Shown here: piece after piece, positions 37,649 to 46,392 of the stretch
Layout of the letters: every line of letters starts with the position of its first letter
How positions within the stretch are numbered: position 1 is the stretch's first letter
DNA from: Alloscardovia omnicolens DSM 21503
Lineage (GTDB): Bacteria; Actinomycetota; Actinomycetes; Actinomycetales; Bifidobacteriaceae
Reading direction: 5' to 3'
NCBI RefSeq assembly: GCF_000420505.1
Contig: NZ_ATVB01000003.1
Location: 87,988-151,987, forward strand
DNA length: 64,000 nucleotides
Notes under the pieces: model-generated
Told to the model about the DNA's origin: nothing
Databases searched by the model: none
The model's input: the letters and a program-made list of their open reading frames with translations, nothing else
Position numbers and translations under genes: made by a program

Positions 37649-37698
37649 CATTTCCAGTTTATGCATACAGCTGTCTGTACAATGGAAAGCTGGAAATG
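37649..37698 (+). promoter_or_regulatory. Inverted repeat next to the ribosome site of the SAH-hydrolase-like gene
   Basis: CATTTCCAG and CTGGAAATG form a 9-bp stem around a 32-base loop; the right arm ends only three bases before the AAGGA ribosome site. Folding could change access to that site. This is a structural observation only. Confidence 0.4.
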
Positions 37699-37710
37699 AA
37701 AAGGATAGGT

Positions 37711-39228
37711 ATGCAAACTCTTCAATTCGCGTCTATTGTTCGCACTATTTCTCAGGCTACGAATCGTTCTCTTGCCGGAACGCGCGTATTCGTCGCATCA
37801 GATTTTCAGGAAGTGCAACCAGATAATTTTGAGGTGGCAGCAGCCGAATGGGGTCTCCGCCTTGTCCATGACGAAGCCGAAAGCACCTCCTGCCCTATTA
37901 TTCTTCACTCAACATATGCACAGGTTGATGGAACGAGCATGGCGTATTCGCAAACTGGTATGTCTTTTGCTCAACCTTTAACCGCGCAGGAAAATATTGA
38001 TCGCGCCCGTGCAGGTATGCCTGTGGTGAGCTATTTGTCGGATGAACTGAAAAAATCAGGTATTCTTCGCGGTGAGCGCATTGCTATCAGCCTTATTATC
38101 GAGCCGAAAACTGCTGTTTTAGCGTTAGAACTTCAGGAAGCAGGAGCGGATGTGGCAATTTATGCTACTGCTGCTGAGGTTAATCAAGATATTGCAAACG
38201 AGTTGTCTTTGCACAGTATTCGCGTTTTCGCGAATGAAAATTGGACTCCTGTTCAGGAGCATGAAGCAGCTTTAGCTTTGCTCGATGAATTAAAGCCAAC
38301 AATTATTATCGATGACGGAGCAAGTTTTGCACGTCTGGCTCAGCTTGAGCGTCCTGAACTGATGAAAAATATTAAGGGCGTAGCTGAGGAAACCACTTCG
38401 GGCATCCGCGCTTTTGAAGCGATGGAGAAAGATGGAGCGCTCACCTTCCCAGTTATTGCTTCTAATGATTCCATGCTTAAAACAGGTTTTGATAATGTGC
38501 ATGGTACAGGTGAATCCTGCGTTACTACTTTCTTGTCGATTATGGGAGACAGCTACGTTGAGCGCAATACGGGCGTTGCTGTGATTGGTTTCGGCCCGGT
38601 TGGCCGCGGTTTTGCGCGTCGTATGCGCACGCTGGGTTATCGTGTGGTGATTGTTGAGCGTAACGCTACGGCCGCTCTTACCGCTCAGTATGAGGGCTTC
38701 GAGATTATGCCGCTGGCTGAGGCTGTGCGTAGCTGCAACTGTGTGATTAGTGCTACGGGCGCTGTTCATACTATTGATTTAGAAACTTTACAGTCCTTGA
38801 GCGATGGCACTGTTGTGGGCGTTATTGGAGGAATCTCTAATGAGATTGCTTTGGATGATTTAACCGCGCTGACGCATCAGCATATCGCTCCGTCTGTGCC
38901 TGTTACTCCGCTTGACTTAGGTAATGATTCTACTGCTTTACTGCTTGCAAGCGGTGATGGTATGAATTACACGGTTAGCGGCGGAAATCCGATTGAGATT
39001 ATGGATTTGAGTTTTGCTGTGCAGCTTAACGCAGTGCAGATGCTTGCAGAGAATCATGGGGAATTAGGTGCACGCGTAATTCGCATGGATACGACTATTG
39101 ATGAGACGATTGCTCGTTCTGCTCTGTACGCCCGCGGTGCTCAGATTGATGAGCCTAGCGAGACGGAAACAGACTGGACGCGCACGCGCTTTAGCGATGG
39201 TTTGCAGCGTGAGGGCGCGGAACACTAG
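37711..39228 (+). CDS. S-adenosylhomocysteine-hydrolase-like protein, atypical
   Basis: The 505-residue protein is a homologue of adenosylhomocysteinase. It keeps DDGA (201), the Glu motif EETTSG (226-231), the Lys and Asp of NDSMLKTGFDN (252-262) and a Rossmann NAD site (AVIGFGPVGRGFA, near 290). It lacks the Cys of YGCRES (HGTGES here), the His of NIGHFD (IGGISNE here) and the C-terminal Lys-Tyr-Arg-Tyr tail that binds NAD in the partner subunit. The start is the ATG at 37711 with an AAGGA site. Next comes an MTA/SAH-type deaminase gene, so a substrate such as S-inosylhomocysteine is conceivable. The specific reaction is unproven. Confidence 0.75.
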   Translation: MQTLQFASIVRTISQATNRSLAGTRVFVASDFQEVQPDNFEVAAAEWGLRLVHDEAESTSCPIILHSTYAQVDGTSMAYSQTGMSFAQPLTAQENIDRARAGMPVVSYLSDELKKSGILRGERIAISLIIEPKTAVLALELQEAGADVAIYATAAEVNQDIANELSLHSIRVFANENWTPVQEHEAALALLDELKPTIIIDDGASFARLAQLERPELMKNIKGVAEETTSGIRAFEAMEKDGALTFPVIASNDSMLKTGFDNVHGTGESCVTTFLSIMGDSYVERNTGVAVIGFGPVGRGFARRMRTLGYRVVIVERNATAALTAQYEGFEIMPLAEAVRSCNCVISATGAVHTIDLETLQSLSDGTVVGVIGGISNEIALDDLTALTHQHIAPSVPVTPLDLGNDSTALLLASGDGMNYTVSGGNPIEIMDLSFAVQLNAVQMLAENHGELGARVIRMDTTIDETIARSALYARGAQIDEPSETETDWTRTRFSDGLQREGAEH

Positions 39229-39230
39229 CG

Positions 39231-39329
39231 GGCGTGAGGGCGGTCGCGAGCGAGGGTTGTGAGCGAGCGCAAGCAAGGGTGAGGACGCAAGCAAGTGCGA
39301 GAGCGCAAGCAAGGGTGAGGACGCAACTA
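39231..39329 (+). repeat. Short imperfect tandem repeats after the SAH-hydrolase-like gene
   Basis: The block GCGCAAGCAAGGGTGAGG followed by ACGCAA occurs at 39267 and again at 39303 (period 36), within a longer stretch of GCAAGC/GCGAGC repeats. It lies between the SAH-hydrolase-like and deaminase genes and has strong purine bias on the plus strand. Confidence 0.75.
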
Positions 39330-39409
39330 AGTTTCCTCAAACCGTTGCACACTCACTCCACACCCCACATAAAACTACGCACAATGCTACATAGAAACGA
39401 GGGCACTTT

Positions 39410-40765
39410 ATGAACGACTTAAGTACTGTTGTTGTCTATTCAGCTTCCCTCGTCTTACCCGTAACTGCTCCAGCTTTGCCTGGCGGATCAGTTGCTGTAT
39501 ACCAGGGTCGCGTAGTACATGTGGGTACTCGCTCTTGGGTGCTTGAGGCTTTATCTGAAGGCCCACTTCGTGCCCATCGGATTGTGGAACATCATTTTGA
39601 TGGTGTCCTTTTGCCTGGTTTAGTCAATGCCCATACGCATTTGCAATACACCGGTATGGCTTCTGTGGGAGAAGGCACGTATAACAATTTTCAAGAGTGG
39701 AGCGACGCTTTCGACACCATTTACGATGATGATAGCCTGCACAAGCCATGGAGACAGTGGGCACATGAGGGAGCACGTCAGCTCGTGCGTTATGGTACGA
39801 CGGCTGCCGCAGATATTGCTACTGATTTAGAAGCGGCTGGCGCATTACACTCCCAGGGAATGCATGGCATTACCTATTGGGAAGTGATGGGCTGGGAAAA
39901 CGAAAAGTGGCGAAGTCTAGGACCTGAATGGTTGCGTGATCAATTAGTGCAAGCCTCGCAGCAAGACGTTGCCGAGCTGGGGATTAGTCCGCATGCCCCG
40001 TATTCTTTGGATTCGGCTCCGTTTTTGGATTTGCCCGATATTGCCCGTGGTATGGGTATGCGTTTGCATATTCATTTGGGAGAAACACCAAGTGAAGCTG
40101 CAGATGATAATTCTGATCAGCTCTACTCCCCTGTAGAGCGTTCCTGGCGTTCTCATCATTGGGATAGTTATCCACAGTTGAAGTCCACCGGTGCGCATGT
40201 TTCTGCTATTCAGTTCGTCGATCAGCTTGGCAGTCTGGGACCTGATATTCATATTGCGCATGGAGTCTATGCCAATGCCGAAGATCGCCGCATTTTGCGT
40301 CAGCGTGGCGTAGGAGTTGCGCTGTGTCCACGCAGTAATCGGATTACATGCACGCAAAAGGATGCTCCAGTAGCTGACTATCTTCGCGAAGGAAATCTTG
40401 TCTCTGTGGGCACCGATTCCCTCTCCTCTTCCCCAAGTCTTGACGTTCTCGACGATGTGGCTGTTCTATACGATTTGGCGCGTGAGCAAGGCTATAATCG
40501 TAGCGATTTAAGTCATCGCCTTATTCGCATGATGACTCTTGGCGGAGCAGAAGTTATGGGACTTAATGTGGGTTCTCAACGCATTGGTCAAATTAATGCT
40601 GGTGCTATGGCTGATTTAGCTTTCCTTGATATTCCTGTGAATCTCAGTTCCGACGCTGCCTACGAAAACACGCTCGAGCGCATTGTGCGTGAAGGTGCAG
40701 GAACAAATCGCGCTACAGTTATAGCAGGACGTGTTGCGTATAACGATAACGTTTTCGCTGAATAA
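39410..40765 (+). CDS. Amidohydrolase, MTA/SAH/5'-deoxyadenosine deaminase type
   Basis: The 451-residue enzyme belongs to the amidohydrolase (TrzN/AtzA, MtaD-like) family. Metal ligands are the paired His in LVNAHTHLQYTG, the His in LHIHLGETPSE and DIHIAHGVYA, and the Asp in VSVGTDSLSSSPSLDVLDDV. Relatives deaminate the adenine ring of SAH, methylthioadenosine or 5'-deoxyadenosine, or act on aminodeoxyfutalosine or guanine-like bases. The neighbouring SAH-hydrolase-like and mtnN genes favour an adenosyl thioether or deoxyadenosine substrate. A GAGGG site precedes the ATG. Confidence 0.8.
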   Translation: MNDLSTVVVYSASLVLPVTAPALPGGSVAVYQGRVVHVGTRSWVLEALSEGPLRAHRIVEHHFDGVLLPGLVNAHTHLQYTGMASVGEGTYNNFQEWSDAFDTIYDDDSLHKPWRQWAHEGARQLVRYGTTAAADIATDLEAAGALHSQGMHGITYWEVMGWENEKWRSLGPEWLRDQLVQASQQDVAELGISPHAPYSLDSAPFLDLPDIARGMGMRLHIHLGETPSEAADDNSDQLYSPVERSWRSHHWDSYPQLKSTGAHVSAIQFVDQLGSLGPDIHIAHGVYANAEDRRILRQRGVGVALCPRSNRITCTQKDAPVADYLREGNLVSVGTDSLSSSPSLDVLDDVAVLYDLAREQGYNRSDLSHRLIRMMTLGGAEVMGLNVGSQRIGQINAGAMADLAFLDIPVNLSSDAAYENTLERIVREGAGTNRATVIAGRVAYNDNVFAE

Positions 40766-40783
40766 CATACGAAGGAGCGCGCT

Positions 40784-41302
40784 ATGGTCAATCTCAATCC
40801 AGTTGAAGCTGTTCATGCTGCTATTACGCCACCGCTGAGCCAGTATGCTCGCAATATGATTGCTCATTTAGATTTAAGCGCTCATCCTGAAGGTGGCTGG
40901 TATAAGCGCACATGGCAAAGTCCTTTAGAATATGCTGATTCTGCTCGCCCTCTGGCTTCTCTTATTTATTTTTTGCTACCCGAGGGCGATTTTAGTGATT
41001 GGCATTTAGTTGATGCTGATGAACTGTGGCTGTGGCATGGTCCTGCAGAGATTGAATTAGAAGTGTGCGATGTAGATCCGCGTAGCTTAAGCGCCGATGA
41101 GCTTAAAGCACAAACTACGCGCACTGTTTTATCTGTTCGCGAAAATAACGCTTATGGAGCTGCTGCACAATGTCTTGTTCGCGCTGGACAATGGCAACGC
41201 ACGCTGCCAACAAAATCAGATGCTTTAGTGTCGTGTGTAGTTAGCCCTGGATTTACTTTTGACGGTTTTACCGTTATTACCGAGGAAGATACATGTCAAT
41301 AA
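40784..41302 (+). CDS. DUF985 cupin-domain protein
   Basis: The 172-residue protein matches the DUF985 cupin family: HLDLSAHPEGGWYKRTWQSP, then SLIYFLLPEGDFSDWHLVDADELWLWHGP, and a final SCVVSPGFTFDGFTVI. The single small beta-barrel has the cupin His-Glu pattern. Function is unknown in the family. An AAGGAG site precedes the ATG, 18 bases after the deaminase gene, so co-expression is likely. The end overlaps the start of the broken ABC-F gene by about 10 bases. Confidence 0.85.
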   Translation: MVNLNPVEAVHAAITPPLSQYARNMIAHLDLSAHPEGGWYKRTWQSPLEYADSARPLASLIYFLLPEGDFSDWHLVDADELWLWHGPAEIELEVCDVDPRSLSADELKAQTTRTVLSVRENNAYGAAAQCLVRAGQWQRTLPTKSDALVSCVVSPGFTFDGFTVITEEDTCQ

Positions 41303-42860
41303 TTTCGTGCAACCATGTGAGTTTTTCCTACTCATCGCGCGTAATTCTCAATAATATTTCTTTCACGTGTGAAGACCGTGACCGCTTATGCATTGTTGGA
41401 CCTAATGGCGCTGGCAAAACAACACCGTTCGTATTATCCGCCATAAATTAGAGCCAGATGCAGGCACTGTATCGGGTCCAGAGTGACACAATGTAGGAGA
41501 TTCAGCAGTAACGATTAACAATCTTTTTACTGCTGCCACCGCATACGACCGTCATCTTCTCGATGCGTTTAATACCGTAACGATGCAACTGGCAGATAAT
41601 CCGAGCAATGCTGAGCTATCGTCCACCTACGATGATGTGCTGGCTCAGTTAACACAGCGTGATTCGTGGTCTCTCGAAGCTCGCATAAGCGATATTGCTC
41701 ACGGTTTACAGCTCGATATGCTGGATTTTTCACGACCTATGCTGTCGCTTTCTCCTGGTCAGCAGGCTCGCGCTGAAATGGCGGCTATTCTGCTCCAACG
41801 TCCCGAAGCACTCATCTTAGACGAACCAACGAATCATATCGATGCTCAAACACGCGAATTTCTTATCGAAACGGTAAGTTCATGACCAGGTGCGGTACTC
41901 TTTACCAGTCATGATCGTGATTTTATTGAACGTATCTCCACAGCTGTGCTTGATTTAGATACTGGCCCGTTCCAGATTTACCTCAATAACGACGATGCGA
42001 ATGGTATTGTGCGTTGTAACGGAGCATACAGCGATTACATGCGCGCAAAAGAAGATGCCAAAGCTACGCATATAAAACTTCATGAGCAACAGGAAGCGCA
42101 ACGCAGTAAACTAACTGCTCATCGTCGCGCTTCTGAACAAGTAACGAATAAGAACTACAATTCAAAGTCTGAGCAAGGTATTTCTACGAAGTTTTTTGCG
42201 GACCGCGCTCAAACTGTTTCAGCCAGACGCAAAAGTGATGATGATCGTCGTCTCGAAGCACTTGCTGCATCAGAAATCCGTAAACCCCGTTATGAAGGCT
42301 TATCTATTGTTTTGCCTCGCCCAACTCAGCGTTTAAGCGGAGTTATCGTATCAGCTCGTAATTTTAGCATTACTAAGCGTTTAGCTCCTGTCTCTTTTAG
42401 CATGAACGCAGGCGATCATCTGCTCCTTACCGATCCAAATGGTTCAGGAAAGTCAACGCTCATGAGCAGTATTCATGCTCGTGATGGTCTTAATGCTCAA
42501 TCATCGGCTTTCGTCCCTCAATCTTTACCGCAACCGGTTGATGAGCTCATAACTGAGCAGGTGTGGACGAACGGTATTGGTCAAGCGGGTAAAGGTTTCT
42601 TACATCCGCAATATTGGTCCGTCGGAATCAAAGATCTATCGGATGGAAACAAGCGTCGCGCTCAACTAGCTTTGGCTCTTGCGAGCGCGCCTGCAGTACT
42701 GCTTATCGATGAGCCGACGAACTATCTCAATCTCGATACGATTGAATCCTTGGAAGCAGCTATGCAATCGTGGGAAGGAACGCTCATTATTTCTTCCCAC
42801 GATCAATGGCTCATTAAGAATTGGGCTGGTCGGCGTCTGACCATACATCCTGTGCCATAG
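41293..42860 (+). pseudogene. Broken ABC-F ATPase gene
   Basis: Across all frames the region encodes a complete ABC-F protein (two ATP-binding domains, no membrane part). Part one starts MSIISCNHVSFSYSSRVILN with Walker A GPNGAGKTT; then one base is missing near 41428, an in-frame TGA is at 41484 and a second TGA at 41883 replaces a Trp codon. The second domain reads on with DPNGSGKST and LLIDEPTNYLNLDT. Signature motifs LSPGQQ and LSDGNKRR are present. ABC-F proteins protect ribosomes from antibiotics or aid translation. With one frameshift and two stops it cannot give a full protein, though the 304-residue 3' part could still be made. Confidence 0.88.
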
Positions 42861-43155
42861 AAAAAACTGCCCATGCCACAGGCCAGCCTGCATAAAAGGC
42901 GGCCTGGGTAATAATGGCAGATATTTCCTCGCGGGTAATGCCGTTCTTTTTAGCTGTCTCAAGATGATAGCGCAGCGAGTCATCTACTAATCCGCGTCCC
43001 ATAAAAACACAGATAACTATAGTGCTTCGCGTTTTCAGGTCGAGACTTTCGTCTGCCCAAATCTGTCCAAAAAGTACGTCATCGTTTAGCTGAGCAAAAT
43101 CTGGTGCAAATTGTCCGAGACGGTCACGCCCTGCTGTTTGTTTTATCCCACGCAT
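42814..43155 (-). CDS. Carboxymuconolactone decarboxylase family protein
   Basis: The 113-residue protein has the all-helical CMD fold signature: FGQIWADESLDLKTRSTIVICVFMG, then LRYHLETAKKNGITREEISAIITQAAFYAGWP. It lacks the Cys-x-x-Cys pair of AhpD-type peroxidases. Related small proteins act in ring-opening or redox reactions. It follows a cupin gene on the same strand with 25 bases between, a common pairing. Its 3' end overlaps the end of the ABC-F pseudogene by 47 bases. Confidence 0.88.
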   Translation of the reverse strand: MRGIKQTAGRDRLGQFAPDFAQLNDDVLFGQIWADESLDLKTRSTIVICVFMGRGLVDDSLRYHLETAKKNGITREEISAIITQAAFYAGWPVAWAVFSMAQDVWSDADQPNS

Positions 43156-43180
43156 ATGTGTCGTGCTCTTTCCTTTTACC

Positions 43181-43621
43181 TTATTTATTCAACTTACTCA
43201 ACGCAGCGTAATCGTCTGTATTAACTGGCTCGAACCACTCAGTCTCACCAGCCGTAATAGCAATATGGGAGAACCAACTGCCTTGAGCAGCACCATGCCA
43301 ATGTTTTACGCCCTGAGCAATAACATAAACATCTCCCGGCTGTAAGCGCACAGCAGGCTTGCCCTCTTCCTGTACCCATCCTTGTCCCGCAGTACACAGC
43401 AAGACCTGATAGCCCGTTGTATGCGCATACCAATGATTAATGCAGCCCGGCTCAAAACTGACCTGTGCCATAGACCAGTCAATATTTGCCTGAGCAGGTA
43501 CGAGAGCCTTCAGAAAAGACTCACCTGTGAAATATTGAGAATATGCCTCATTAGGATTACCAAAACCGAAGGGGTTAGATTTTACTGATTGCTCGTTATA
43601 GCCACCGTTAATATCACTCAT
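43181..43621 (-). CDS. Cupin-domain protein paired with a CMD protein
   Basis: The 146-residue single-cupin protein has metal-site residues in GCINHWYAHTTGYQVLLCTAGQGWVQEEG and GDVYVIAQGVKHWHGA. It lies just upstream of the carboxymuconolactone decarboxylase gene. Such pairs are widespread in Firmicutes and Actinobacteria, and their substrate is unknown. No signal peptide is visible. Confidence 0.88.
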   Translation of the reverse strand: MSDINGGYNEQSVKSNPFGFGNPNEAYSQYFTGESFLKALVPAQANIDWSMAQVSFEPGCINHWYAHTTGYQVLLCTAGQGWVQEEGKPAVRLQPGDVYVIAQGVKHWHGAAQGSWFSHIAITAGETEWFEPVNTDDYAALSKLNK

Positions 43622-43774
43622 AGAAACCAGTATAAAAGTATTGAAAATACTTGTCTTTCGTTATACACACACCTGTGAAAAGTGGTTATAAAACTTCTTC
43701 AACCTGCTTGTACTTGTACTAGGGTTTTCGATACGATTAGACAGCAGATTTTTTGAGAGAAAATGGAGTTCCGC

Positions 43775-44614
43775 ATGTTGAATACAAAGAATTTTGGTCG
43801 AGCTCTTGTTGCTGGCGTTACCGCTACTGTTTTGGCTTTTGCTGCTGCATGCGGTTCTACAGGCGTTCAAAACAATAGCGCTTCTGAAACTGTTACCGAT
43901 GGAAAACTCACTGTTGCAACCGGTGAACCTGCATACACTCCATGGGTATTGAACAACAAGCCTGAATCAGGTGAAGGTTATGAAGCTGCAGTGATTTATG
44001 CTGTAGCTAAGGAATTGGGCTACAAGGATAGTGATGTGAAGTGGACTCGTTCCACCTTTGATTCCGCTATTGCTCCAGGCGCTAAGGACTGGGATATGAA
44101 CATCCAGCAGTTCTCAATTACTGAAGACCGCAAGAAAGCTGTGGACTTCTCCCCTAGCTACTACAACACTACCCAGGCTATGGTTGTTCAGTCCGATAAT
44201 AAGTTTGCTAATGCCACTTCTTTAGCTGATTTGAAGGATGCTGTGATTGGTTCTATGACCGGCACCACCTCTTATGAGCAGGCTAAGGCAAAGATTAAGG
44301 ACGACATCAAGTTGTATAACAACAACGATGATGCTGTGGCTGCTTTGTCTTCTGGTCAGATTGATGTTCTCGTGGTAGATACTCCAACTGCTGTGAACAT
44401 GGTGGAGTCTGGTCAGGCTGGCAAGACTGGTAAGGTTTTGGGTCAGATTGCCGATTCTGAGGATAAGGAAGGCATGGGTATTCTCTTGCCTAAGGGCTCC
44501 AAGCTCACCGCTAAGGTAACCAAGGCTATTAACACCTTGCAGGAGAACGGCACTTTGAAGCAGCTGCAAGACAAGTGGCTGTCTGCATACACCACGCTGA
44601 CTGTGTTGAAGTAG
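43775..44614 (+). CDS. Amino-acid ABC transporter substrate-binding lipoprotein
   Basis: The 279-residue lipoprotein has an N-terminal signal with lipobox LAFAAAC (Cys26) and a SBP_bac_3 domain (GYEAAVIYAVAKELG, FDSAIAPGAKDWDMNIQQFSITEDRKKAVDFS, GSMTGTTSYEQ). This family binds polar amino acids. The ATG at 43775 is preceded by GGAG at six bases, whereas the ATG at 43763 lacks a good site. It is separated from the permease gene by a partial terminator, which would keep binding protein in excess. Confidence 0.93.
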   Translation: MLNTKNFGRALVAGVTATVLAFAAACGSTGVQNNSASETVTDGKLTVATGEPAYTPWVLNNKPESGEGYEAAVIYAVAKELGYKDSDVKWTRSTFDSAIAPGAKDWDMNIQQFSITEDRKKAVDFSPSYYNTTQAMVVQSDNKFANATSLADLKDAVIGSMTGTTSYEQAKAKIKDDIKLYNNNDDAVAALSSGQIDVLVVDTPTAVNMVESGQAGKTGKVLGQIADSEDKEGMGILLPKGSKLTAKVTKAINTLQENGTLKQLQDKWLSAYTTLTVLK

Positions 44615-44651
44615 TTGGCGGTTAGCGAAAGTTAAAAGCTTACAGAGATAG

Positions 44652-44698
44652 AGAGAGCGGCATGGCATGGTTGTATGACGTGCCGCTTTCTGCATTTT
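44652..44698 (+). terminator. Partial terminator between binding-protein and permease genes
   Basis: AGAGAGCGGCA and TGCCGCTTTCT (one mismatch) enclose an 18-base loop, followed by CATTTTTTG. A TATAAT at 44702-44707 just after could restart transcription for the permease. Confidence 0.75.
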
Positions 44699-44771
44699 TT
44701 GTATAATTACTATCGTCCCTTCACTCACCCACTGCGCACGCATTGTGCGAACCACTGTAAAAGAGACATTC

Positions 44772-45626
44772 ATGGCTACATTTGATCCATCTACAGTAAG
44801 TGCTGTAGAGTTCGAACGCGAGAAATATCGCAAATCCGAAAGTCTTAAATCGGTTATAACCAGTATTGTGAGCGCTATTGTGCTTATTGCGGTTATTGCC
44901 ACCTCCTTGCACTACTCCCCTGGCTGGGAACGCGTAAAGTTCACCTTCTTTAACTGGGAGTATTTTGTTAAGTCGCTACCCGTTGTAGGCCAAGGCTTAC
45001 TGTTAAACATTCAGGTGCTGTTCTTCGCCGTGATTGGCGTGGCTGTTTTCGGCACGCTTTTAGCTTTGTTACGCACCAGCCGTAGCGCTGTTATGCTGCC
45101 ACTGCGTTGGATTGCCGCCTTCTATACCACGGTGATGCGCGGTATTCCTATGCTCGTTGTGCTGTATTTAATTGGTTTCGGTGTTCCAGGTTTGGTCACC
45201 ACCCGCATTTCGCCTACGGTGTTGGGCACAGTGGCTGTTGTGTTGAGCTATTCAGCGTATATAGCCGAGGTTTTGCGCGCCGGCTTTAACGATGTGCATC
45301 CGTCTCAGCGCGCTGCTGCCCGCTCTTTGGGCTTAACAAACTTACAGACCATTCGTATGGTGGTTATTCCTCAGGCTTTGCGCAAGGTTGCTCCAGCGCT
45401 GATGAACGATTTTATTTCCATGCAAAAAGACGTCGGTTTAATCTCCACCCTGGGTGCGGTGGATGCGATTCGTTCCGCTCAGATTATGCAGGCGCAAACC
45501 TACAACTTTACGCCGTATATTACCGCGTCTGTCTGCTTTATCTGCATGAGCGTTCCGTTTATTCTGCTCAATGATTGGTACGCCGCTCGCCTGCGTAAGC
45601 GCGAACTCAACGGAGGGATTGTTTAA
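44772..45626 (+). CDS. Amino-acid ABC transporter permease
   Basis: The 284-residue membrane protein has the HisM-type motif AEVLRAGFNDVHPSQRAAARSLGL (EAA loop that contacts the ATPase) and about five hydrophobic segments. It forms the channel for the polar amino acid bound by the preceding lipoprotein. The ATG at 44772 has an AAGAG site. Its stop codon overlaps the ATG of the ATPase gene. Confidence 0.93.
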   Translation: MATFDPSTVSAVEFEREKYRKSESLKSVITSIVSAIVLIAVIATSLHYSPGWERVKFTFFNWEYFVKSLPVVGQGLLLNIQVLFFAVIGVAVFGTLLALLRTSRSAVMLPLRWIAAFYTTVMRGIPMLVVLYLIGFGVPGLVTTRISPTVLGTVAVVLSYSAYIAEVLRAGFNDVHPSQRAAARSLGLTNLQTIRMVVIPQALRKVAPALMNDFISMQKDVGLISTLGAVDAIRSAQIMQAQTYNFTPYITASVCFICMSVPFILLNDWYAARLRKRELNGGIV

Positions 45627-46387
45627 TGACTGCTCAGACTGCTACAGAATCTAAAGCTGTTTTGCGCCTCGATGGCGTAACGAAAGCGTATGGCACGAAC
45701 CTTATTCTCGACCACATTAGTTTCGACGTGCACGAGCACGAAGTTGTGGCGCTACTTGGTCCGTCCGGTTCGGGTAAGTCTACGCTCATGAAGTGTGTGA
45801 ACCTGCTTGAACGTGTGAATGATGGCCAGATTTGGCTCGGCGATACGGATATTACCGACCCTCGCGAAAATGAGAATGCCATTCGTTCACGCATTGGCGT
45901 GGTTTTCCAACAGTTCAACCTGTTCCCACACATGACTGTTATAGAGAACATTATTTTGGCCTCCACCCACGTGTTGAAGCGCGATAAGGTCGAAAGCGTG
46001 GAGAAGGCCACGGAGCTGCTCGAGCGTATTGGCATGGCAGATAAGGCGAATTCGTACCCCGATCGCCTCTCGGGTGGTCAGCAGCAGCGTGTGGCGATTG
46101 TTCGCTCGCTTATGACCGACCCGGAACTGCTTTTACTCGACGAGATTACCTCGGCTCTCGATCCGATGCTCGTAGGCGAGGTTCTCGAGATGGTTATGGA
46201 GCTCAAGCAGCAGGGCACCACGATTTTGATGGCTACGCACGAAATGAGTTTCGCTCACCAGGCAGCCGACCGCATTGTACTGCTGCGTGACGGCCACATT
46301 ATTGAGGACGGCACCCCGCGCAAAGTTATGGAGGAATCCACGAACCCGCAAACACAGGAGTTCTTTAGCTACTTTAGAAACCTCTAA
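45626..46387 (+). CDS. Amino-acid ABC transporter ATP-binding protein
   Basis: The 253-residue ATPase has Walker A GPSGSGKST, Q-loop VFQQFNLFPHMTV, signature LSGGQQQRVAIVRSLM, Walker B LLLLDEITSALDP and H-loop ATHEMSF. It is the GlnQ/HisP type that powers the adjacent permease. Translation is coupled with the permease by TAATG. It is followed after five bases by alkD. Confidence 0.96.
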   Translation: MTAQTATESKAVLRLDGVTKAYGTNLILDHISFDVHEHEVVALLGPSGSGKSTLMKCVNLLERVNDGQIWLGDTDITDPRENENAIRSRIGVVFQQFNLFPHMTVIENIILASTHVLKRDKVESVEKATELLERIGMADKANSYPDRLSGGQQQRVAIVRSLMTDPELLLLDEITSALDPMLVGEVLEMVMELKQQGTTILMATHEMSFAHQAADRIVLLRDGHIIEDGTPRKVMEESTNPQTQEFFSYFRNL

Positions 46388-46392
46388 AACTC

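Noticed and set aside
37513..37710. Upstream extension of the SAH-hydrolase-like reading frame
   Set aside because: The extra 66 residues are not family-like, and a good AAGGA site precedes the ATG at 37711.
39231..39329. CRISPR-like short repeats
   Set aside because: There are only two good repeats of about 24 bases with a 12-base spacer, imperfect and without cas genes; a simple tandem repeat explains them.
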